This document shows positions 22,624 to 33,100 of a stretch of 64,000 bases of DNA, piece after piece; within the stretch, counting starts at the first letter, position 1; each line of letters opens with the position of its first letter. Below the pieces are notes generated by a model. The model was not told where the DNA came from and made no database searches. It was given only the letters and a program-made list of their open reading frames with translations. A program made the translations under genes and the position numbers. The stretch comes from Tubulanus polymorphus (taxonomy: Eukaryota; Nemertea; Palaeonemertea; Tubulaniformes; Tubulanidae), in contig NC_134030.1 of assembly GCF_964204645.1 (NCBI RefSeq), positions 2,457,855-2,521,854 of the forward strand, in the 5' to 3' direction.

Positions 22624-25600
22624 ATGCTGTGTAACTGTCCGAGAGTGATCGCTGCCTTTTCGTTGTCGATGACGTATTTCAGTACGGTAGGAAAATATCA
22701 GATTTTACACATTTTTATCCAAAATGATTATCACCAGGGCCCAGTTTCACAAACAAGTTCAACTCAAATTTTTGGTGTAATTGCCATTGGTTACTTCATG
22801 TTTTCAATGAGGACAACCATTAAAACATAACTGTTTTAGGCTTAAACTGTTTCGTGAAACCGGGCCCTGTATGTAATAATAGATGAAATTGATAAACGTT
22901 GAATTTGAATTAGATTAATTTTTTTAAGTCAGGGAAAATTTTTCATGTTCAATAAAATGCACCTAGTCGTTATCAATTTGTCCGTACCACTCTCAAATGT
23001 TAGGTGAATTTACTGAAATTTAATTGAAAAAAAAACATTCATTTTCCTTTATTCTCATGCTAGATTTAGTAAGGTAATATAATATTTACAGCAGCCCCAA
23101 TACTAACTGAGTTCCCTTATTCTCAACTAGTAAGATTGTTAACATAATCTATACGGGTGGATTTAGAGGGGGCTCATTGAGCCTGGACCCTCAACCTTTT
23201 GCCAAGATAACATGCTAAGAAACTGGTCAATACTATCACAATTTCCTTGGGCGCTAGTGAAGATTAAAAAGAATTCAAATCGACCTGGAATTATGTGGTT
23301 TACTTTCAGACGGCCTTGTTGTATCTGAAAGGTACTTGTGTCTACGATATTCTGCCCGATTGCGGCATACTACAATACATGAGTTTACACATGGTCCCTG
23401 TATGCCTGATAGTCTTCTTACTTAAGACAAAGTACTTGAACTAATTACAAAACGATTGAGTGACATCGGTTAGTTTGAAAAATATTCGATTTTCTTCTTA
23501 TTAGTAACTACTGTCTGTCACACCTGCTCTCCGTGCGACGTTTTAGTCCGTAATTTCGTTAATAATCGGTTTATCTACCTTTATTACGCATCAATTTGTT
23601 CAGTGAGGAATTTGCATTCAGAAATAAACAACAATTTTCACTTAAGTTGTTTTTGTTTTCATTTATGAGCGATAGTTTACTCAGCATACGCTCGCGTAAT
23701 GCTGAAAAATCCGCTCCGCGGACGCTCGGAAACGTTACAGTGACGTCATCACCTGCTCATTAGCATATCAAAATACAGTAGGTGGCGCCACGTGACGGGC
23801 CATAAAAGCCGTTTTTCAGCATTACGCGAGCTTATGCTAGGGAAACTATCGCTTATAGAAGAAAACACAAACAAATTTATGCCAGTTCATGATTTATTTC
23901 TGAATGCAAATTCCTTACTGAACAAATTGATGCATAATATTTACAGATCAACCGATTATTAACGAAATTACGAACCAAAACGTCACACGAAGAGCATGTG
24001 TGACAGACAGTAGTGTATTCGTAAATATCAATTATTTATCCAGGAAGAAAGCCACTAAATATTTGGATGGATATATGAAAGCTGTGGGTACTGGAGTGTG
24101 TAATGGGTAGTGTAGTGTGATCTGTGTGCATTTGTGGCAAGCACACAGATCACATTGTTCAATGGGGTTTGGTCCAGGACTCGCGAGATTTTCAACAACA
24201 CGGAAGTAACGTGTAATAAATGATGACTTGAATTGCATGACTACCTACCACCCCTCATTGTTGTTGGAAAACTAAACGTTCGGCACTGACTAAAAATTAC
24301 TAATAACATTTTAGAAATGGCCAGAATTTTAACTTAGGTTCTATCTCATTTTTATTTTACAATTGCGATTGGTATAATTTTTTTTTAAACGGCCGTTAAG
24401 GCTTCATGTTTCGTCTGCAATTCACCGCAAATAGTTACGCAACTACGCACATTTCAGTGTTTTTGGCAGCTGTACACTCAATCGGCACCGTTCGTGACTA
24501 GCTTCACTGCGGAATTATCATTAACTGACATCGCCATATCACATCATCAACTTATATTGTGCCTTAAAACCCTAACAGCCGAAATAATTGAAATGCACAC
24601 ACGATTTCTATCATTGAAAATTGAGAGAGTGGCCATGTTTGTGTTTGCTGCTTCGCGTAAATCCCGCGCGGTGGCGCAACCGCGCGGAGTGGGGCCGATA
24701 CGCCCAGTGAATCTGATCTGAGATAAGTGCACTAACTCTGACATCTGCATGTTAGCTCGCCAGACGAACGTATTGATTCATTTCAAAATCGGTATTAAAA
24801 AATTTACGCCTACGAAATTGGCACTGAATTATTACTTAATTAATTAATTGGTAGAACAGTGAAATACGCGTATACAAGGAGAACAGCCTGTAAATTCACA
24901 CGTGGAAAATAGATACGTATATTATACAATCTAAACCCACCGTATACTATTACAAAGATTACAAAACGATATTTACTTTCAGAAATATTGAGATGGCGTT
25001 TGTATACATGACGATGATCTCTAGAGTGAGTCGTCAAGTCTGGCTGTTAATTCATGATTTATGAATTCGTTTTTAAATCCATTGAATGAGTGAGATATAT
25101 CGGTGGGTTTAAACTATTAATACGCGAGGTAGAATTCATTAGCGTTAGAACATGCGGTGTAACTGCCCGAGAGTGATCGCTGACGTTTCATTGTCAAAGA
25201 CGTGTTTCAGTACGGCAGATTTTAAGCATTTCCATCAAAAATGATTATTGCAGAATTAATGAATATAGCAGCATGTAATGATAGATAAAATTCAACTCTA
25301 CCGAGTTCCCTGATTCTCAACTCGGTAAAATATTTACAGCAGTCTCAACGCTACCGAGTTCCCTGATTCTCAACTCGGTGAAATATTTATAGCAGTCCCA
25401 ACTCTACCGAGTTCCCTGGTTCTCAACTCGGTGAGATATTTACAGCGGTCTCAACGCTATCGAGTTCCCTGGTTCTCAACTCGGTGAAATATTTACAGCA
25501 GTCTCAACGCTACCGAGTTCCCTGGTCTCAACTCGGTGAAATATTTACAGCGGTCTCAACGCTATCGAGTTCCCTGATTCTCAACTCGTTTAAATATTAA

Positions 25601-28600
25601 CAGCAGTCTCAACGCTACCGAGTTCACTGGTTCTCAACTCGGTGAAATATTAAAAGCAGTCTCAACGCTACCGAGTTCCCTGATTCTCAACTCGTTGAAA
25701 TATTTACAGCGGTCTCAACGCTATCGAGTTCCCTGATTCTCAACTCGGTGAAATATTTACAACAGTCTCAACGCTATCGAGTTCCCTGGTTCTCAACCCG
25801 GTAAAATATTAAAGGAGTCCCAAAGGTATAGAGTAAGGTGGTATCATCTATAACAATGATAGAAATCATTATTCTGATTTCCATTTATTTAAAAAGAAAT
25901 TCTACAAAGCTGTTTATCACCATATTACAATGTTATATATATATATGCATCATCGTGTCCACGTACATCTAAAATTCGGTCTTTTTAAGAAATGAATGAT
26001 AATAATTCTTCCCTCCGCGATTTTAATCCTCCGAAAGATTAGCAATTTGAATACGGTTTCAATTACGAAACATATGTTACGTATAAAAGTATGGACTTAA
26101 TATCAGTTGAATGAGGAACATTAATTAGTTCCTGAAATGATTGAATATTTTTGAAAATTATTCTAAAAATTAACGAACTTCTATTTTCGAGAGCGTGTGT
26201 CGAAAATTGACCACATGTTTTTATATCGCTCTCATGTCGCATTGTACCGTATTTGTGAAATGAATTTTACAAAACTAAAAACCAGAGATTCACGCAGTTT
26301 GAATGTTTTGTCAAAATCCATCAAATAACCGGTGAAATATGATAAACAAGTATCAGAAATAGGAAGAAAAAAATACCCAACGATGTAGGACAAAATACCC
26401 TAATAAAATGGCGGCTGTCAACCGTAAAATGGTTTATTGAGATTAACTGGGTACAAGGCCTCGTTTAGACATTTAGATAATTACGGTTGATAAAACAGTA
26501 TATCCGCGTTGAAGCGATGTAGAGAGAATCCCACAATAATAACGAAAAACTGTCCGAAAATGTAACTGAAGCTAGAGTTTATTCAACGTTTCTACTATAT
26601 CCCAATAGTAATCTTCATTATTGTGGGATTCTGTCTGCATTTAGATAATGATTGTGGGAGATTAGAAAAATTCAAATTGACATAGAATTTTGTGGTTTAA
26701 TTGCAGACGGCCTTGTTGTATCTGATTGGTACTTGTGTCTACGATATTCTGCTACAAAACAACGCATCGCAGTCGCAGGAATGGATAGTGTTTCTTTCGC
26801 AAGGAATCGGTGTCGGAATGTCGGCAGTATTTTGTCTGCTTATAGTCTGGTTGACAGAGCAGTTCCTTCTTATGACGCTCTGCGCAATTCTCGTTTTAAA
26901 CGGAGTGGCGACGATCGTCTGTGGCGTCAGCACGAATTTCATCCTGACCAATGTCTGGTTAGCGATAGGTGGCGTAGCAGTCGGATCGGGAGAGGTGGGT
27001 ACGTACCTTTTATTAGAATCAAATTAATCGCATGTTTGTGATTTTTGATTTGAATTAAAAACAAATTTTTTCTTTGAATATCAATGGCCATGTCGATAAT
27101 AGTAACACAGGGCACAATTCCAAGTGTGTCAAGATTTGACTCAACTCTGAAAATGAACAAATGTCTTCAATTTCCTTCTATTGTGCTCTTTACAACTTTA
27201 TGTGTCTTTCTACCTTCTTGTATGATTTGATACGAATAATAGAAAAGAATAGAATAAATTTCAACTCTGAGTTAATTCTAACTCACAACTGACTGTGGAA
27301 CTGGATCCTGAGTTCAGAGTTCAAACTCACAACTGTGGAACTGCGTACTCCTGTGTTCTGTGTTGAGAGTTAACTCTAACTCACAACTGTATAACTTGAT
27401 CCTGGGTTCAGAGTTAACTCTAACTCGCAACTGTGGAACTGGATCCTGAGTTCAGAGTTAACTCTAACTCGCAACTGTGGAACTGGATCCTGAGTTCAGA
27501 GTTAACTCTAACTCACAACTGTTGAACTGGATCCTGAGTTCAGAGTTAACTATAACTCACAACTGTAGAACTGGATCCTGACTTCAGAGTTAACTATAAC
27601 TCACAACTTTAGAACTGAATCCTGAGTTCAGAGTTAACTCACAACTGTGGAACTGGATCTTGACTATTGCTTGGTTTATTATCGTTTCAGTAAATGCGTT
27701 GGTTTGTGTCAGCATCTACGAGGAAAAAAGTGCGCCTATGTTGCAGTTATTGACACTGGCGACAGGTGTCGCCAATATCGGGGGACCCGCGTTTATTGCG
27801 CCGTTTCTGTGTCCAGTCGCTTACGAAATCGTCAAAGATCGCAATAATATCGAAAACTCCACACAAAAATCTAGTCTCAAAACCATCAATTCATCGATGT
27901 CAATCAGCGACGACGTTCATAATGATTTCACGGTCAGTAATCCAACAGTCCCTAACTTTATCTACCCGTTTTCGCTCTTTGCCGCCTGTTCGTTTCTCGG
28001 AGCCGTCGGGTTTTTGATCCTATTTATTTGGGAACGACGAACCGACGAGAATATATTCGACGTTGACGCCGAAAAACTGGAAACTCGACTGATACCCGAA
28101 ACGAAACGTCGACAGAAGAAACCGAACGCCCGAATTTTGACTTTGATTTTATCGGGTTGTATGCAGTTTAACATCGGTGGAATTCAGAACGTTCTCGGTA
28201 ATTTATTGACAACATACGTCGTGAATTTCGGGCACGATATAAACACGAAGGAAGCCGCTCATCTCGGGACCTTGGTGCAATTGATGTCGATGTTGGCTCG
28301 ATTTCTGAGCGTCCCGATTAGTTACAGATTCGGATCCTCGCCGCCGTTAGGTATCGGGATAGTATTATATCTGATCAGTAGTTTACTGCTATCGTGCGAC
28401 CCGACCAAGACGCAGTTACTGTACGCGGCCTTCCTCGGTCAAGGGCTCGGATCCGGTCCTATATTACCGGCGGTATTAGGCTGGTTACCGGAGAAATATG
28501 AGATATCGAAATGGATTCACACGGTGACGATTCTCCCAGTCCTCGCGGGGCATTTCGCTATGGGTCCTTTAACAGCTAAATGCATGCAGACGTTCGGTCG

Positions 28601-28742
28601 CTGGTCGTTAATGGTGATTTCTACGATACATGGGTTTTTATTGGTTGTCTGTTTTATCGTAATGAATCGGCTGTTGAGAAAAGATCGTGAAAAATCAGAT
28701 TCATCAATCAATTCCAAACAAATTGAATATAGGTGGAAATAA
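22624..28742 (+). CDS. MFS transporter, MFSD4/NaGLT1-like, copy B
   Basis: Exons 22624-22686, 26707-26998 and 27691-28742 give 468 aa, with phases 0 and 1 as in copy A. Exon 1 at 22624 has an intact donor (ACG|GTAGGAAAA). A second exon-1 copy at 25152 in the same intron has lost its donor, so 22624 is the better start. Exon 2 encodes TALLYLIGTCVYDILL. The protein matches copies A and C at nearly every position, with 12 predicted TM segments and the charged central loop. Intron 1 (about 4 kb) holds a chimeric recombination junction, a pseudo-exon 2, an MITE, a 500-bp fold-back element and a ~10-unit minisatellite, so correct splicing must skip several decoys. Substrate unknown. Confidence 0.8.
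22735..22869. mobile_element. 135-bp palindromic MITE in intron 1 of copy B
   Basis: Terminal inverted repeats CCAGGGCCCAGTTTCAC and GTGAAACCGGGCCCTG. The equivalent sites in copy A (about 16840), the remnant (about 38330) and copy D (about 40340) lack it, while copy C has it at 30255-30389. It therefore entered before B and C split but is not in the other lineages. Confidence 0.75.
23310..23355 (+). pseudogene. Truncated exon 2 fragment (copy B intron)
   Basis: An intact acceptor (TTTCAG ending at 23309) and the first 46 nt of exon 2 end abruptly at ATTCTGC. From there the sequence continues as the region normally found upstream of exon 1 (compare about 16150-16270). It marks an unequal recombination breakpoint. 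No donor remains. Confidence 0.8.
23511..24010. mobile_element. 500-bp fold-back element with TA target duplication
   Basis: Ends CTGTCTGTCACAC and GTGTGACAGACAG, with inverted arms of about 200 bp (for example AATTTGCATTCAGAAATAAA opposite TTTATTTCTGAATGCAAATT). It is flanked by TA at 23509-23510 and 24011-24012. The unoccupied site is seen twice, GTAACTAGTG at 31034-31035 (copy C) and at 16301-16302 (copy A), which fixes both ends. TA target choice suggests mobilisation by a Tc1/mariner-type transposase; no coding sequence inside. Confidence 0.88.
24043..24710. other. ~665-bp segment present upstream in B and C, absent in A
   Basis: In copy A, ATTTATACAGTGAATCTG is continuous. In B and C the same flanks are separated by about 665 bp. 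It contains a 14-bp-stem hairpin at 24116-24154 (TGTGATCTGTGTGC/GCACACAGATCACA). No gene recognised; it is either an insertion or an old deletion in A. Confidence 0.55.
25152..25214 (+). pseudogene. Decayed exon 1 copy in intron 1 of copy B
   Basis: Matches exon 1 of copy A (ATG CGG TGT AAC) but changes Ala to Asp and Met to Lys. The donor is destroyed: ACG is followed by GCAGATTTT where functional copies have GTAGGAAAA, a ~12-bp deletion. Confidence 0.75.
25290..25826. repeat. ~53-bp hairpin minisatellite in intron 1 of copy B
   Basis: About 10 units of the same repeat as at 17041-18560, with additional variants TATCGAG, CTCGTTTAAA and ACAGCGGTC. Confidence 0.93.
26527..26630. mobile_element. 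104-bp element with AATCCCACAATAA inverted ends, copy B
   Basis: Inverted ends AATCCCACAATAAT and ATTATTGTGGGATT surround GTCCGAAAATG and GAGTTTATTCAACG. It is shared with copy C at 35086-35189. The interior is related to the 30-bp array at 46481-46660. Confidence 0.6.
27270..27660. repeat. Intron 2 minisatellite, copy B
   Basis: About nine copies of a ~44-bp unit: AACTGTGGAACTGGATCCTG, AGTTCAGAGTTAACTCTAAC, TCAC. It ends ~30 bp before the exon 3 acceptor at 27689-27690. Confidence 0.88.
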
Positions 28743-30143
28743 AAAAATTTGGAAACTTATTCTCAACGTTTAGCTTTTTAACTTAGGAGGATTAGAAAAG
28801 ATTATGAATTTTCATAGGGCCTTGTAAATAATAGAACAATAAGGGCGCTCTCCAGCACACCGGTGAAGGCTTGAATAGAACTGAGCTGTTTATCCGGGCA
28901 GAAATTGAGCTGTCCGTCGAACTTCGCTGAAAAAGCTGAAACACTGAAACGCTGAAACTCTGAAAAGAAAACGCTGAAATTTCAGTATTCCCGAAAAACG
29001 CTGAAATTTCAGGGAATTCCCTAAAAACGGATCAAAGGATAAATTAGTAATATATATTATTCGTCGGATTAATACTGCTAGTATTCTATTAATAAAAGAA
29101 TGAGTTGATATGAAATAGATCAAAAAATTTGATCACATGGGCGGATTTAGACCGTGTGGACCGTGTCGACCGTGTCGCCCGACTCGGTCGGAATTTTAAA
29201 GTGCCTTTTTATTTTTTATCCGTATCAAAATTTGCCTTGGAACCACCTGAGATACACAATAGATAGTTTTCCTAAATATATAACCAATGTTTCTTGATTA
29301 AATGCCTCTCAGAAATGCTCAGCAAGCTCTAAAGTGATAGTAAATTTAATTTCAAAATTAAGAACCAGAGGCTGATATGCCTTTCCACCCTAAATTAAGA
29401 TTTAATATGTCCTTGTCCTTTCTATTGGTCGACATGGTCACAACATGCCCCTGGATCATAGTACGTTGCGATTACCACGACTTAAGATTTTTTTTTTAAG
29501 TTCTTAAGGTTCAAGATACGGACATTTTTGACTCCGCATCTAACCCTGAATCGTCATCAACGATTGATACAAAAAGTATGTTTTGATGTGTAGCATGTTG
29601 CACAGGTTCGAGTAAGAACTCTTATCTGAGATAAATGCCCTCAGTACTTACTCCCTTTGTCTCTCTCTACCATAGAAATTGTATATTCTATATTGATTCA
29701 TTTTCTATATTTTTATTTTAAAGTGCGCAGACCTTTTGTCAACCATCTACCATCGAAATTATATATTCTATATTGATTAATTTTCTATATTTTTATTCTA
29801 AAGTGCGCAGACCTTTTGTCAACTGTCTACACCATCAAAATTGTATATTCTATATTGATTAATTTTCTATATTTTTAATTTTGAAGTGCGCACACCTCAT
29901 TTGTGTAACGCGTTAGTGTGAATAGGGCTAAGGCACGGGAGTACGCGTACACTCTTGACACTTTAGGAGAATCAACACATAAAATCAAAAGCAGGATATA
30001 CAACTAAGAGAATTGAAAACGGAATTTATCTTTACTGTCTTTATAAATTCTTGATTAAATAAATTTCTTTTTCAAATCTTTTGAATTAAAGCGTGTTTTG
30101 ACCATAATACGCGAGCAGAGGCTGAGTAAACTTGTTATACAAA
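28743..30143. other. Spacer between transporter copies B and C
   Basis: Near-identical repeat of 21251-22623, including the triplicated AT-rich unit. No independent gene. One extra ~22-bp CTGAAATTTCAG piece is inserted near 28985. Confidence 0.6.
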
Positions 30144-33100
30144 ATGCTGTGTAACTGTCCGAGAGTGATCGCTGCCTTTTCGTTGTCGATGACGTATTTC
30201 AGTACGGTAGGAAAATATCAGATTTTACACATTTTTATCCAAAATGATTATCACCAGGGCCCAGTTTCACAAACAAGTTCAACTCAAATTTTTGGTGTAA
30301 TTGCCATTGGTTACTTCATGTTTTCAATGAGGACAACCATTAAAACATAACTGTTTTAGGCTTAAACTGTTTCGTGAAACCGGGCCCTGTATGTAATAAT
30401 AGATGAAATTGATAAACGCTGAATTTGAATTAGATTAATTTTTTTAAGTCAGGGAAAATTTTTCATGTTCAATAAAATGCACCGAGTCGTTATCAATTTG
30501 TCGGTACCACTCTCAAGTGTTAGGTGAATTTACTGAAATTTAATTGAAAAAAAAACATTCATTTTCCTTTATTCTCATGCTAGATTTAGTAAGGTAATAC
30601 AATATTTACAGCAGCCCCAATACTAACTGAGTTCCCTGATTCTCAACTAGTAAGATTGTTAACATAATCTATACGCCGGGTGGATTTAGAGGGGGCTCAT
30701 TGAGCCTGGACCCCTCAAACTTTTGCCAAGATTACATGCTAAGAAACTGGTCAATACTATCACAATTTTCTTGGGCGCTAGTGAAGATTAAAAAGAATTC
30801 AAATCGACCTGGAATTATGTGGTTTAATTTCAGACGACCTTGTTTTATCTGATTGGTACTTGTGTCTACGATATTCTGCCCGATTGCGGGATACTAAAAT
30901 ACATCAGTTTACACATGGTCCCTGTATGCCTGATAGACTTCTTACTTAAGACAAAGTACTTGAACTAATTACAACAACGATTGAGTGACATCGGTCAGTT
31001 TGAAAAATATTCGATTTTCTTCTTATTAGTAACTAGTGTATTCGTAAATATCAATTATTTATCCAGGAAGTAAGACAATCTAAATATTTGGATGGATATA
31101 TGAAAGCTGTGGGTACTGGAGTGTGTAATTGGTAGTGTAGTGTGATCTGTGTGCATTTGTGGCCAGCACACAGATCACATTGTTCAATGGGGTTTGGTCC
31201 AGGACTCGCGAGATTTTCAACAACACGGAAGTAACGTGTAATAAATGATGACTTGAATTGCATGACTACCTACCACCCCTCATTATTGTTGGAAAACTAA
31301 ACGTTCGGCACTGACTAAAAATTAGTAATAACATTTTAGAAATGGCCAGAATTTTAACTTAGGTTCTATCTCATTTTTATTTTACAATTGCGATTGGTAT
31401 AATTTTTTTTTAAACGGCCGTTAAGGCTTCGTGTTTCGTCTGCAATTCACTGCAAATAGTTACGCAACTACGCACATTTCAGTGTTTTTGGCAGCTGTAC
31501 ACTCAATCGGCACCGTTCGTGACTAGCTTCACTGCGGAATTATCATTAACTAACATCGCCATATCACATCATCAACTTATATTGAGCCTTAAAACCCTAA
31601 CAGCCGAAATAATTGAAAAGCACACACGATTTCTATCATTGAAAGTTGAGAGAGTGGCCATGTTTGTGTTTGCTGCTTCGCGTAAATCCCGCACGGTGGC
31701 GCAACCGCGCGGAGTGGGGCCGATACGTCCAGTGAATCTGATCTGAGATAAGTGCACTAACTCTGACATCTGCATGTTAGTGCACCAGACGAACGTATTG
31801 ATTCATTTCAAAATCGGTATTAAAAAATTAACGCCTACGAAATTGGCACTGAATTATTACTTAATTAATTAATTGGTAGAACAGTGAAATACGCGTGTAC
31901 AAGCAGAACAGCCTGTAAATTCACACGTGGAAAATAGATACGTATATTATACAATCTAAACCCACCGTATACTATTAGAAAGATTACAAAACGATATTTA
32001 CTTTCAGAAATAAGAAATGGCGTTTGTATACATGACGATGATCTCTAGAGTGAGAGGTCAAGTCTGGTGTTTAATTCATGATTTATGAATTCGTTTTTAA
32101 ATCCATTGAATGAGTGAGATATATCGGTGGGTCTAAACTATTAATACGTGAGGTAGAATTCATTAACCTTAGAACATGCGGTGTAACTGTCCGAGAGTGA
32201 TCGCTGACGTTTCATTGTCGAAGACATTTTTCAGTACGGCAGATTTTAAGCATTTCCATCAAAAATGATTATTACAGAATTAATGAATATAGCAGCATGT
32301 AATGATAGATAAAATTGATAAACGTTGAATTCATATTAAGTTAATTTTCAAGTCAGGTAATATCTTGTGTACAATTGACTGCACCTTAGTCGTTATCAAT
32401 CTGTCGGTACCACTCTCAAATCTGAGGTGAATTTTACTGAAATTTATTTGAAAAAACCATTCATTTTCCTTGATTCTCAAATTAGATGTAGTGAAGTAGT
32501 GAAATATTTACAGCAGTCTCAACGCGCTACCGAGTTCCCTGATTCCCAACTCGGTAAAATATTTACAGCAGTCTCAACTCTACCGAGTTCCCTGATTCTC
32601 AACTCGGTGAAATATTTACAGCAGTCCCAACTCTACCGAGTTCCCTGGTTCTCAACTCGGTGAGATATTTACAGCGGTCTCAACGCTACCGAGTTCCCTG
32701 GTTCTCAACTCGGTGAAATATTAAAAGCAGTCTCAACGCTACAGAGTTCCCTGATTCTCAACTCGTTGAAATATTTACAGCGGTCTCAACGCTATCGAGT
32801 TCCCTGATTCTCAACTCGTTGAAATATTTACAGCAGTCTCAACGCTACCGAGTTCCCTGGTTCTCAACTCGGTGAAATATTTACAGCAGTCCCAACTCTA
32901 CCGAGTTCCCTGGTTCTCAACTCGGTGAGATATTTACAGCGGTCTCAACGCTACCGAGTTCCCTGGTTCTCAACTCGGTGAAATATTAAAAGCAGTCTCA
33001 ACGCTACCGAGTTCCCTGATTCTCAACTCGTTGAAATATTTACAGCGGTCCCAACTCTACCGAGTTCGCTGGTTCTCAACTCGGTGAAATATTTACAGCA

